Positions 12,153 through 23,060 of a DNA stretch of 64,000 nucleotides are shown here, one piece after another. The notes beneath the pieces are model-generated. The model was not told the origin of the DNA. It searched no databases and saw only the letters and a program-made list of their open reading frames with translations. Source of the DNA: Xanthostigma xanthostigma (lineage: Eukaryota; Arthropoda; Insecta; Raphidioptera; Raphidiidae). The translations under genes and the position numbers were made by a program. The DNA lies in the NCBI GenBank assembly GCA_963575645.1, contig OY754469.1, positions 22,896,001 to 22,960,000 on the forward strand. Reading direction: 5' to 3'. Within the stretch, counting starts at the first letter, position 1; every line of letters begins with the position of its first letter.

Positions 12153-12600
12153 TATAATTTCAGAAACATTATTCTCATTAAACTATTTTGGAAACTTCTG
12201 AGAGTTATCGTAGCGTATGTTATAAAAGGTTAAATTAAAAATAAAAACTGAAAAATGAATTATTTATTAATGTCAACGTTTCATAGTTAAACCATTGACC
12301 AAACAATATTTGAAACTTACCTCTGGTCCACAAACCTAAAGTTCTTAAGTATAGTTACTTAAAAATACTTCATGGACTACTTCTAATTATTTAAACTATA
12401 AAAGCACTACGAACAAAAGCATATTTCACAAAGCACCACAATAATTTTGTGAGAAAAATAACTTCGTCTCGTCAAAAAGCACAACCTGGCAATCACTCAC
12501 AACAAAAAACATGTTTCATAAAACTAATTCGAGGATATAATAAAAAATCGTATCGGAAAATTTCGTATCGTAAACAAACATGAAATGACTGTTTGTCGTT
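12153..12600. other. AT-rich DNA with a candidate splice donor on the minus strand
   Basis: At 12315-12320 the minus strand reads ccagag then gtaagt, a close match to the metazoan 5' splice consensus. It lies downstream, on the minus strand, of the GC-richer patch at 12.60-12.96 kb. Nothing else supported. Confidence 0.3.
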
Positions 12601-12960
12601 AGAGAGTTGTGAATAGAGAAAATCGAGAGCTTATAGGGTCAACACAAAACAACAACGAACGAGTCGATGCGATAGTCCGCGAAAGACACCTCACTACACA
12701 CGAGGTAGTATGCCCCAGTCTCAACTACATAATATAGTAAGCGAACACACTGACCGTGTAACGGCAAGAAGGTAGCTACGAACGTCGTAGCACAGCAAGC
12801 ATAGATAGCGTTACCGATCTAGCCAGGCTACACCGTGCGTCGTTTGCGGCCGATGGCGGGAACCGACGCTCGATGCGCGCGCCGCGACGTACAAAGGTGG
12901 GTGTGCCGCTCATCACTCGTCCTGTTCTATTCCTGCCGTTACCACGTCTATTCTAAATCG
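12600..12960. promoter_or_regulatory. CpG-richer patch, candidate host promoter/first exon
   Basis: This patch stands out from the AT-rich surroundings by many CpG dinucleotides, for example gcgtcgtttgcggccgatgg and tcgatgcgcgcgccgcgacg. In insect genomes such patches often coincide with promoters and untranslated first exons. The orientation is unknown; a minus-strand donor at 12315-12320 would fit transcription to the left. No open coding frame of note is present. Confidence 0.35.
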
Positions 12961-13739
12961 AATAGAAGGGACCGTTACCCTGATTCCTTATAACATTTAT
13001 ATGGAATAAGAATAACGCTACTTGACAAAAGTTTGTATCAAGAAAGCTCAAATTAGTTGACAGCGCAACTATGCAAAATTAAAAAAAAAAAACACACACA
13101 TTTATGTTTCAAAACTAACAATGAATTTTTTTAAATTAGAACCGCGACTTTTATGTAATTTTTTTTAATTAGCAACATTGTTTTTGTACACGGTGGATTA
13201 ACCGAATTCAGAAAACGAATATCCATTTTTTGTTTCTTAAATATTAAATATAGCATTAAATCTTCTACATTGTAAACAATCTACATATACCAACAGTAAC
13301 TATTTACACATAGGGAATATACATTTTACACAGTCGAATAGAGTTCGTTTAACTTTGGAACATACTGTAAGTACGGTGAATGCTACCCACAGATATCCAT
13401 TGTTGCGTAGGAGCTTCAGAGTGTGATTGTTGGCTAATCAATATTTAATACAGACTGTTTAAAAAAACATGGAACAAAATACACAACAAAAACAACAAAA
13501 ACATTGTTTTATTTTCATAATTTACTGACAATATACTCGGTTAATGTGAATAAAAAATTGAAAAATATTAATTTGCAATTGAGTTACACATCTGCTGCTT
13601 GATGAGTAAATCGTTTACAAATGAAATTTTTCATTTCTTCTTCGCATAGATAGGCAAAATACGACACCAGTGATTTAAAAAATAATAACATTTTTTATTA
13701 TATTTTTCATAAAGATTTGACAATGTTGACTGTAGCGTC
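12961..13739. other. AT-rich DNA, no gene recognised
   Basis: Short A runs (13081-13092) and AT-rich sequence only. No gene or repeat boundary could be supported. Confidence 0.4.
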
Positions 13740-14480
13740 TTTACATCTTTATACCATACTCGCCGTTACCCGCGGCTTCGCATACGATTGAGACGAAACA
13801 CGTTCCCATTATTTGGCATAGTTACTCCCTTCTCGACGTAGACTCCCCCTAATAAATTAAAAAATTTATGATATTCACGTGATCAACGTCCTGAAAAACC
13901 TTGAAAATGACATCCATGTTGATTTTTAGACTATACATCTCTTTTCAGCCTCTAACTTTGAAAAAGCAGGAAACACGTGTTTATTTGTTGACAGGAGTAA
14001 TCCTGGGCATTTTCGAATCGAAACATCTATCTTATATGATTTCTCTATGCAAATTTTGAACCCCCGTTACACACTTTTAGGGGTTGAATTTCCAAAATTC
14101 TGGTTTTAGCGGAGGCCTACGTCCAGTGGTATGAGCTGTGCGTTGATATATCAGTCAATCAGTCACGGTTTCCAGTCCCAGATCTACGATTTTTTCGAAC
14201 CGTGGCAGAAACTTGATAATAGCGCCCCCTCTCTCCAGCGTTTGAGACAAATTACTTAAAAAAAAAAAAAACTCACCAATATATAAAATGGTTGGCATTT
14301 TTCGTCAACAGAAAACAAGCAGATTGAGTACTTAAATCGATAAAAGTGCAGATTGGGTGTGGTGTTCAATAAAATTATATATTAATTTTGGCGCCCCCTG
14401 AAACTGCCGCTCGGGGCAAGTGCCCCGATTTGCCTCCCTCTAGATTCGGGGCTGCCGGTTTCCTTTAATATATTTAAGAT
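13740..14480. repeat. Degraded insect repeats (CGCGGCTTCGCA-type and others)
   Basis: The phrase gttacccgcggcttcgcata is a hallmark of widespread insect non-autonomous repeats. Further right, agcgccccctctctccagcg and tggcgccccctgaaactgcc recur about 170 bp apart, suggesting another degraded element. No coding region is recognised. Confidence 0.4.
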
Positions 14481-15379
14481 AGATAAAGGTATCTCAATTA
14501 TTTTAATAACATCTAATAGAATAATCACCCCAGTTATTGAGCGTCTATAATCTACAATCTTGAGCTTGAAAATAGTCGAGTGTATAGCGATATCATTGTT
14601 TATATGTTTCCCCTATTACAATCCCTCAATTTTTAGGTTCTATTCCAAGAACTGCAGGAATAAGTATCAAATGGATTTTCAATTTAAATTATTAAAATTA
14701 TTAAAATGATAAGTTCTAAAAGTAACCCTGGCTGTTCGTAACTCTTTCAATGACATATTTGGCCAGGCAGTTATTTAACTCAACTAATATTTTTTTCTGT
14801 ACAGTCGCTATATCATATTAATTCCTCCAGGCAAGCCTACATAATACTAATGTTAAGCCCAATGGAGCCCACTCAATGAACTAGTTTATCATAAACCATC
14901 AGCCAGCAATAGCTATAAAAATTAATTAAAGTAGGTATGTATAAAAACAAGAATAAACATCAAAAGTGTGAACACAATAAAACCATCACGGAAATTAATT
15001 CAGTTGAAATGTCTGTACAGTCGTCAATAAACTGATGAATAAAATTGTGCTATATATATTTTAAGCATAATGTTTTGTTTACGATTTTCATATATTTTTT
15101 ATAGATCAATAATCTAAACAAAAAAACGGTTTGTCGTTCAGTTTTATTTTCAACATGCCAACATAACAAAATTCTCAAGTCACAATACAATTTACAACCC
15201 GTAGACCAGTAGTTCAAAATATTTATTATACAAGATCTTTAAAACGAAATAAAGCTGGTGTATTTTAAAATGATCTATAATAATTGAGGATTTTATAAGT
15301 GTTTTAGTGATTATAGGCGAGATCGTCCAAATGTCGTTGTCTACATGACGCTTCCAGAGCTTATCTAATACAAAATCCA
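14481..15379. other. AT-rich DNA, no gene recognised
   Basis: No supported feature up to the hAT target duplication. The 62-codon minus frame at 15192-15380 is chance. Confidence 0.4.
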
Positions 15380-15779
15380 CATCTTATCAGTGGCGTAGCT
15401 ACCTAGGGGCTAGGCGGGGCAGTGCCCCGGGGCCCTCAAGCTCAGGGGGCCCTCGAATCCATACCAGAAAATCTTGATCGAACTGAACTTTTGAAAATTT
15501 CTCCCATTTTCAAAATAAATATGACAGGTTACAATCCGACTTTAATCATGGCAACTCAGTTGAGAGAAATTCGAAAGTTATACCTAGGGAATTCCCCTAA
15601 ATTCTTTCTGTGGGCTGGCAGTGTTGTCAATTTGACGGATAGCGATATGTGCGTTTTATTATTCATCGATATGCGTTTTATTGTGAATTCGAGTCAAGAT
15701 TTTTTTTTTGCGAACGGTTAAAAAATTAATGCTGTATCAGGAGTAAGTAAGTTAATGTCAATAAACTTTTTAGTACTGG

Positions 15780-15974
15780 TCAATATAGTGGTTCAATTTT
15801 ATTTGATTTTACCACATTATTTGAGTCACTATCAATAGAAATATTTTGTCCAGAAATACTTGCAGAAGGCTGACTAAAAAACTTGTCAATTTTGGGCAAT
15901 TTTTGTTTACTATCTTCTCTTTTTTGGCGTTGTTTGTGTTTAAATGCACCACTGGGTTTCTTCTTTTTGTCCAT
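15780..15974 (-). pseudogene. hAT transposase N-terminal fragment
   Basis: The 64-residue minus-strand frame begins MDKKKKPSGAFKHKQRQKRE and continues with a Lys-rich stretch and DKFFSQPSAS. The 'KKPSGA-x-RK' opening followed by a 'L-x-KFF' phrase is typical of the first exon of hAT transposases of the ZMYM1/TTF-zinc-finger type, which normally run to several hundred residues. Here only the start survives, with no zinc finger, RNase H-like catalytic core or dimerisation region. The frame lies inside a hAT element, about 15 bp from the palindrome at 15989-16102, which may have held the promoter. Confidence 0.65.
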
Positions 15975-15988
15975 AATTTTAGTTTTCT

Positions 15989-16102
15989 AAATCTATAGAT
16001 TTGACACGATTTATTGACGTAACGGACATTAATATGAGTGGTACTAAAAATTTTAGTACCACTTATATTGATGTCCGTTAATCGTGTCAAATCTATAGAT
16101 TT
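15989..16102. repeat. Large palindrome inside the hAT element
   Basis: The arms begin and end with aaatctatagattt and meet at gtggtactaaaaattttagt. They match over about 50 bp apart from roughly 11 extra bases in the left arm (tttattgacgt). It lies just upstream of the minus-strand transposase start. It could be a promoter or binding-site array, or a nested fold-back insertion. Confidence 0.8.
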
Positions 16103-16503
16103 CGGCTACTCATTTTATAACGCGAAATATCGTGAAAAAAATGCCGGGGATTCCCCAACGACGTCTTGTAGCGTATCATTACGTTTCTCCTTCCTTTTAC
16201 TTTTAACGTCGTCTTGAATCTTTTCTATTTCGTTTTATTGCCCAAATCTACACCTAGTATTAATTGTAATTTATGTTGTTACTGTTTAATATTTTTATTA
16301 CCTGCCCTGCAGTGCACGAAAAAAAGCTGATCATATCAATAAGAGCTTTATCATCGATGATAAAGTAGCTTAGCATTTTTAAAGTATTTTGTATATTTAA
16401 TATTTTTACTTGATAAAACCTAACCAGTTTATATAGCAGTGGGGCGCCATTTTTTGATTTGCCCCAGGGCCCTTGGTTACCTAGCTACGCCACTGCATCT
16501 TAT

Positions 16504-17869
16504 AGTGAAATATCGCCCGAAATTACATTGTCATTGCCGTTATAATAATAAATAATTCATTACCACATTTTGTGTTTCATAAAATTTGTCATAAATAATT
16601 ATATCTAGATAGCGTTTGTCAATTTATTATTTTTTCGGTGCATAATATTTCTTATGTGACGATTATTTTTTCCGCTCTAGTCACTGGTTAGTCACGAAGT
16701 CACTGTGGTGAAACTGAACAGTGAAATTCAAATATTAGCCAATAACTCACCGCTAGTGAAATATTCTCATCTCTAATTCTTAGAGATGACAGACATTGAC
16801 CACACATTCATTTGTAAGAGACACTTTTTACACCGCTAGGATATGTCCAAAAAGTAAGCCGATGCTCTACATTGTTGACACAATAATATGGCTCTGTTTT
16901 CGTTTCCAAAGGGACGACGCTCTGGGAGTAAATAATCTTCAATAAAAAAATCTCGCTATGATCAGAGCATGTATATCAAATTTAATTTTATTTACATATT
17001 TTATCACGTTTCAAAACTTGAAAATAGCAATATGCAGAATACAATAGAATATATATATATATACACAATTGAATGAACTTTAAAATAACTTCAATAAACA
17101 TTTATTTATCGAAATATGTGTTAATTATAAAACTGACAATACGAGTATTGTAACTGACTACGTATTTAAAAGCTTTGTACTATATTTTTCCATAAACCAC
17201 GAACTTTAAAGGTTGATAAGCACTGATCCAGACAAAGTAAACACCCTCTGGCACCCCAGTTGGCAATTCAACCCACGCAACCAACGTGGGATTGCGTAAG
17301 TATTCCTATAGGTACCAAGTAAAAAAACCGTTTGGTTTATGCGTAAAAAACAAACGTGTTCTCAAAATTTTCATCTAATATATTATGCATCGATACTTAA
17401 AAAATGTTTATTTTAAACATCGACATAATTCTGTGAATATTTGGAAAAAGTTTGAGAGTTGCTGCAAGTACTATGTTAGTTCTAAATCTTACTACACTTT
17501 ACATAGTATCATCTATTAGTCATAGCACTAATTCTATTTATGAGTCAAAACGGCTGCACCGATTTTGGGCAAACTTGGTAGATTATGTACTGGTACCGAT
17601 ATACTCTGTTATTCATTCGGTTACGATCGGATTAAGATAAGGCTTCGGCCAGAACCGACATTGACGCGATTGAATCCACAGGATAATTATCCTTATCATA
17701 AATATTACCTTTGATCGAAGTACTACTTCAGTAAGCAGTTACAAAATGTTAAGGCTAATAATAATGAGCATCTTTTAGACGTCATCGTTAAATCAGAAAA
17801 TACAAAACCAACATTAATGGGAGTGAAGTCATAGGTAATAATTAGTTTATTATAAAACTAGCTGCGAGT
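16504..17869. other. AT-rich DNA, no gene recognised
   Basis: An AT dinucleotide run is present at about 17050-17063. No coding, RNA or repeat boundary is supported; the 62-codon frame at 17452-17640 is unconvincing. Confidence 0.4.
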
Positions 17870-18770
17870 TCAGCTTCGCTCGGGTTAACTTCTGCGCAGA
17901 AACAATCTTTAAATTGTAGTTAAAGTGTGAGTATAAGGTATTTGGTTGCGTTATTATATCAATATAGAAAAAGTATTTTATGACAAAGAGAATAGCAATT
18001 TGTGATAGATTTCGATCAAGTCTACCGTAGCAAAGCGTTACCTATAATCCACTTTAGGGGCCATTCAAGTATTATGTAAACACCAAAAAGGGGATGGGTT
18101 TTTGCTTAGCTTATTTTTGATGACATGGGGGACGGAGGGGTCGAGATGGTGATGACGTCAGCAATATTTATTTATAACAATAAAGAACAGATTTAAAAAA
18201 AATATATATACAAATGTTTACGTAAGCATAAGGAGGAGGGGTAAGAGCTTTGCTTACTTTTGCTGACAAGGGGGAGGAGGAGAGCAAAAATTACTAAAAT
18301 TCTGCTCACATAATACTTGAATGGCCCCTTATCAACGACTAACATGGATATTAAACAGCATTCGACAGTTAAGTGTTAAATTGACATCAGAGACGGGCAA
18401 GCTATATATGAATATGAAATTCTTGTCCTTCAACCGATTTTATACGATCGTGACTATCGACATTTTTTTTGCCGCGAAACAGATTAATTTTTGTGAACGC
18501 AACCGGCTTAGCGGTTATTTCGTACAGATTATTTTCAAAGTTAAGCAGGGATACACCATTTTTTTTACTAATTTTTCTAGGATTGTGGGTCTCTAAATAA
18601 TCAAAAATAAAAAAAAGGTTCGCCTGTTGTAAAGGGATAACGTGAGTATTCGAATTTTGCGCACATATTGTCGAGTCCAAAATAATATTTCTTTGTTGGA
18701 TAATTTTTGATAGATTTCAATGAAGTCTACCGCACCCTTAAATTATTAATATAGATTAATGTCACAGCAG
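17870..18770. repeat. Degraded repeat interrupted by a MITE
   Basis: The left end actagctgcgagttcagctt followed by cgctcgggttaac is a common insect repeat opening. A 33-bp phrase (gatagatttcgatcaagtct) at about 18004 recurs as gatagatttcaatgaagtct near 18709, flanking the central region. The MITE at 18057-18328 sits within it. The overlapping frames at 18321-18596 and 18402-18680 are not genes. Confidence 0.45.
18057..18328. mobile_element. PIF/Harbinger-like MITE, 3-bp TTA TSD
   Basis: The ends are ggggccattcaagtattatg and its reverse complement (cataatacttgaatggcccc), with TTA directly outside on both sides (18054-18056 and 18329-18331). A 3-bp TTA/TAA duplication is the known signature of PIF/Harbinger transposition. 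The element is 272 bp with no coding capacity. The interior has G-rich runs near both ends (ggggatggg, ggaggagggg), as in the related MITE at 10259. Confidence 0.8.
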
Positions 18771-19189
18771 GTACATAATTACTTGCTAATGCTAAAAAAA
18801 TAAAACATCAAAGACCGGAATTGTGTAATATCTAAAAAATGGGATCAGTCTGGTAAGTTATACACGAATACTGTATAAAGTACAAACGTATTATACATCC
18901 ATAACGTTATAATGATAGACTCACATTTACACACCAACCCATAGTATACACGCACGCACACTTATTCTATGCTCTGTGTATAGGGGTTGTAAATTGGCAG
19001 ACAGCGCGTCGTCAGACCACCTGTTATGGTAGACGCCATCTCGACGCCGTCCGCCATATTGGATACAAAGTGACCGCATATTTACGTATGCAATGTACAG
19101 GCATATATGGCTGACACGGTCTCAATAATCTGTAGCAGTGACGTTGTTACAAAAAAAATTATTACACATCGAACATCAAAGACTATGGT
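18771..19189. other. Intergenic DNA with a GC patch at 19000-19070
   Basis: The patch contains cgccatctcgacgccgtccg followed by ccatattgg, which could be a regulatory stretch. No frame or RNA gene is supported. Confidence 0.35.
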
Positions 19190-19465
19190 AATGCTGGGTT
19201 TCAGTTTAAATCTAGTTTTAAAGCTGAAAATCGTATCAGAAAACGAGCATTAGTGTTATATACTGTGATTAATATTTCGATATTATAAAAACGCAAATTG
19301 AATTCTGTTATAAACTAAATTACTAATTAATCTTTATACTTTTTTATGTTTTTTAGCTCAATTTTGAAGAAGATCCAGATCCGTATCGAAACGTTAATTA
19401 GTTGAATTCTAATTATATAATTTGTTAATATATTGTCTGAAAAATTGGTCGACAATTTTATTTAT
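19190..19465 (+). repeat. Dispersed repeat family R2, uninterrupted copy
   Basis: The right part reads ttagctcaattttgaagaag, then atcgaaacgttaattagttg, and ends with attgtctgaaaaattggtcg. The same order occurs on the minus strand at 22440-23060, where a MITE interrupts it, and the last segment recurs at 39183-39215. The 'gaag ... cgaaacgttaatt' phrase recalls termini of Penelope-like elements. That family assignment is tentative. Confidence 0.6.
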
Positions 19466-20100
19466 TCAAGAGTAAATAGGCGTTAATCAAAGATTTGGTT
19501 GTACCGGGTACCGGTAATTGCTCGTATTCCTCTCGGGAGAAGAAACTATAACTAATTTTTTATAAAAATCCGAATAAAAAAAAAAAAATATTCTCACTTT
19601 TTGGCCTGAATTTTTCCATGTTCTGATAACTTACTAATTAACCAACCTTCCTAAAAAAAAAAGCTAAAAACCACGAATATAGTGGAGTGGATTGGGAAAA
19701 AAATCCTTGAATCCGGTATGCCTCGAATCGAAAAATGTTTCCTACAAAAACTGTAGAGTCGAGCTCTCCCAACATTTTGGTATAGTTTGTGACCGACTGT
19801 AATAAAATAAAAATTCTTCATAGAAGTGTTATCAGAAAAAAATTTGACGCATTTCTGACCCCCAAGTGATCTGAATTGTTTCAATCGTTTTTGATTGAAA
19901 AACGGTAACCATGCTTTGAAGTTTAGTCGGGAACGGCGACACATACACAAAGTGGATCCGAGGCGACTCCCTAAGACTGTGTTACCAACATGAGTAGGGA
20001 AGAAGAAGAAGAAATTTTCGAACGATACTAATACAGACATAGACAAAAATTTTCTCATTTATATATTATAATACAAAAGACTTGAATACCTACAAATAAA
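19466..20100. repeat. Intergenic DNA with an inverted copy of the 1.4-kb repeat
   Basis: Around 19675-19800 the minus strand matches 1455-1560 (shared phrases include gagctcgactctacag and aatccactccac). The 135-codon minus frame at 19651-20058 runs through this repeat and has no recognised domain, so I do not call it a gene. Confidence 0.5.
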
Positions 20101-20105
20101 AAGAT

Positions 20106-20134
20106 ATTACGGACATAATAATTATGTTCGTAAT
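20106..20134. repeat. 29-bp palindrome
   Basis: The arms attacggacata and tatgttcgtaat meet at an ataatta centre, with one imperfect position. It could be the core of a lost fold-back element. Confidence 0.6.
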
Positions 20135-20736
20135 TTCTATTAATTAATCACGATATTTTTGATGTAAATGGTTGATGTAAAAAAATTAAAAGAATTAAAT
20201 TGATTTTAAAAAACGAATTGTAAGACTAAGAGAAAATTATTTTATCCATATATTCAGACATTCGGAAAAGAAGAATCATGCATAAGCATTAAACTTATGT
20301 GCAAGCCAATGAGTTCTCGCGGTTCGCAAAGATGGAACAGCTCGCTGTATAATAATGTGTCCAGTGCAGTGTCTTGCCCAACCAACGTCACCTATAGATT
20401 ACTGACAATCCACCTGTATTTATTGTTTCTGGTCACGCACTTCTGTTTACCAACAATGGTCGCTGTTTTATATCAAATATCTGTTCTTTACGCTTTATAA
20501 TCTGGGTACGATCCTATTATTCAATATTTTATATACTGCCACATGCGTTTCATAATTAAATACTTTAATTAATTTAACAGCCGATATCATACAGTATGGC
20601 CAACGAATTACTGATTATACAGTGTACATCTAAATTGTGCACTCCCTCTCTTTTGAACGAATTGACTTGCAAGTTTGGCCAAAATCATTTTTACAAGTTT
20701 TTATTTCACTTGTCATAATATTTATTTAGGTCAAAA

Positions 20737-20831
20737 CTTGCAATCAAAATTTAAACTAATCCAAATCTTTGATTAACCAATTTTTCTGACCTTAATCAAA
20801 GATTCGGATTAGTTTAAATTTTGATTGCAAG
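20737..20831. repeat. Hairpin with 40-bp arms
   Basis: The left arm starts cttgcaatcaaaatttaaac and the right arm is its reverse complement ending gttt...gattgcaag, with a 15-base loop. The arms differ at only one or two positions, so the structure is young or maintained. A third, direct partial copy (gtcaaaacttgcaatcgaaa) lies at about 20911. The loop, ccaatttttctgacc, recalls the end of repeat family R2. Confidence 0.85.
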
Positions 20832-22096
20832 AATGGTCGATAATTTAGAAAATTGACAATTTTGAAACGTGTGTAAATTCGGTAAAAGTATTGTCATAAT
20901 ATTTATTTGGGTCAAAACTTGCAATCGAAATTTAAATTAAATCAAATTAAGAAATTTGAAATTTTGAATACGTGTATAAATCCGGTGTGAATGCATAAAT
21001 TCAAAATGGTGAATACCCTAAGATGGTGGATTAAATTTTACTTTACAACTCTTTTGACATGGGTATCAAATGAAAGAGTTTGATGAGTGGTATGTGACGT
21101 CATTACAAAAAAAATAATTTTTAGTATATTTCAATAAAAGTTTATCTATAGAACTTGTTTCATTGTTATTTCATTTTAAGATAAAGTTTATGTAAATTAA
21201 AAGATGGTCCACATATTATATTGTCAACTCAACACGACTAAAAATTTTTAATAGTACCTAAATAAAAATCAAATTGTCCGTTTTCAAATTCGATTCTGGA
21301 AACAGATGGTCCAATTTTATTGACTTGGTTCCTAAACTTAAAATATAGGATACTTTTTTCCAGCATATGCTCGCGAGATCAGCCCGTGTTTCAGACCCTC
21401 TATAGTCTATACGATAAAACAGCTGCTTTTTATGCCTGTATAGCGGTTGCAAACTGACCCATTTCGCACTAGTACGTAAAGTTAAACAAAAAAATGTGAA
21501 ACTTAGTCGTACTACTATTCTTCATAGTAAATGCATGAAAATCCAATACAGCTTACAATAATTGGAAGTGAACTTATTCAAAATTGAACTTCCGAAAAAC
21601 TATGTGAAAATTAGCTATTTTACAGGAGATACGTGTAAAAAATACTACACGTATCTCGTGCGTGATGATATGTCATCACGCACTAGAAACATAACCTAAT
21701 ATTACCAGAATTTTTAACATTCTACATGGCCGCGGTTTTGTCAAAAAAATTAAAAATTTTCTCCTCGAAGGGAAACGGTTAATAACAGATCGAAATGAAA
21801 CAAAATGTAGGTAGCTTGTAGGAGAATATACTACAAAACTTTAAACTATTTTCATTAAAATGGAATTAATCGTTTTGACTATCATTCAGAACTGGCAGTT
21901 AATACACATTGTCTGCAACTCAGCAGACACTGAAAGTTATAAGTTTCTGACCCAGTTCAATAAAATAAAATGATTAATCTATTCCATTGCCAAGAATTAT
22001 TGAGCTTATTGCATATGCTGTACCTATGAAATGACAGATTCCGCAGATATTGGTTAATTCTAGGTAGGTAACGTATTATATTTTTTTAATTAATGT
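20832..22096. other. Intergenic DNA, no gene recognised
   Basis: A small inverted repeat lies at about 21627-21660 (gatacgtgtaaaaaatactacacgtatc), then cgtgatgatatgtcatcacg at about 21661-21681. No coding frame is supported. Confidence 0.4.
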
Positions 22097-22241
22097 ATAT
22101 GTTGCCGGGATATTGTCAAATCCGTGATTTGTAATTTCACTAGTGAAATTACAATATCACGATTGACAAAGATTCGTGATATTATAATTTCACTAAGTGA
22201 AATTATAATATCACGGGTTTGACAATATCCCGGCGACATAT
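22097..22241. mobile_element. Compact MITE with two internal palindromes
   Basis: The outer inverted ends (atatgttgccgggatattgt and its reverse-complement partner, two mismatches over about 32 bp) enclose two separate palindromes. One is at 22131-22152 (centre tcactagtga) and the other at 22181-22209 (centre tcactaagtga). Nearly the whole 145 bp is self-complementary. The frame at 22090-22284 is an accident of this structure. Confidence 0.8.
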
Positions 22242-22439
22242 ATAAACCAGTGGCATTATTTGCATGCGTGTAATACTCAAACATATTCTTTCTGAACTTG
22301 GTACCTCCATTTTTTTACAATTTATCACTGTTGTAATTATAGCGAAGGTAACTGTAAATTACAGAGATCTAAACAAAGGCATGTTACAGTGCACATTGGT
22401 TGTTTGGTATATTCGTGTAAATAACACAATTAAATTGAT

Positions 22440-23060
22440 AAAAAAAATTATCGATCAATTTTTCAGACAATATAACAAATTATATACAGTGTAACCTCTG
22501 TATAACGTCCTTCATTATAACGAAAAACTTCCTATAACGTAGAACTTTTTACAATTTGGTTGCGGTTTATCTTAAAACCCATACATTAAGACCCTCTTTA
22601 TAGCGCAACAGCCATTCTCTATTACGAAGAAATATGTCCATATTTAGGCGTCAGCAAATATTTACAGACGTGAAGAGAACGATTCTGAACCATCACCAAC
22701 TATTCAACAAGCACTTGATGCCGCCAAATTTATCGAAAATTCCTATTGCTTAATGAAGATGATTCCACCACATCCTAAGTCATGCATACGATACTTAATA
22801 AAATACAAAACAAATATAGGCATAGCAAAAAACGTCAGGCAAAGTAAACAGACTATATGTGTTATGAATAAATTAATTAGGTGAAATTTGGTTATTTTTC
22901 TTTCTACCCTCCATATAACGAATTCTTTTTATAACGAAAAAAAATGCTCGGTCCCTTGAGATTCGTTATAAACAGGTTACACTGTAAATATAATTCAATT
23001 AATTAACGTTTCGATCCGGGTTAGGACCTTCTTCAGAACTGAGCTAAAAAATATAAAAGA
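22440..23060 (-). repeat. Dispersed repeat family R2, copy split by a MITE
   Basis: Read on the minus strand, the right piece (from about 23060 to 22985) gives ttagctcagttctgaagaag and atcgaaacgttaattaattg. The left piece (22486 to 22440) continues with tgtctgaaaaattgatcgat. Together they follow the order of the copy at 19190-19465, with the Tc1/mariner-like MITE between them. Confidence 0.75.
22487..22984. mobile_element. Tc1/mariner (pogo/Tigger-like) MITE with TA TSD
   Basis: The ends are cagtgtaacctctgtataac and the reverse complement of gttataaacaggttacactg, flanked by TA on both sides (22485-22486 and 22985-22986). The interior (about 22640-22850) includes phrases such as gcacttgatgccgccaaatt. 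They may descend from the C-terminal part of a Tigger-like transposase, but no open frame remains. The element sits inside repeat R2, and the uninterrupted relative near 19.4 kb shows the pre-insertion sequence. Confidence 0.85.

Larger units (their letters stand above)
15388..16495. mobile_element. Non-autonomous hAT element with 8-bp TSD
   Basis: The ends are cagtggcgtagctacctagg and the reverse complement of ggttacctagctacgccactg's last 20 bases. The 8-bp duplication catcttat lies immediately outside both ends (15380-15387 and 16496-16503). CAGTGGCG termini with an 8-bp duplication are diagnostic of the hAT superfamily. The interior (1,108 bp in all) keeps the start of a minus-strand transposase gene and a large palindrome, so it is a deletion derivative of a longer element. 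Confidence 0.93.

Noticed and set aside
19651-20058. 135-codon minus-strand frame
   Set aside because: It overlaps an inverted copy of the 1.4-kb dispersed repeat and has a poly-Phe stretch from A/T runs. No family was recognised.
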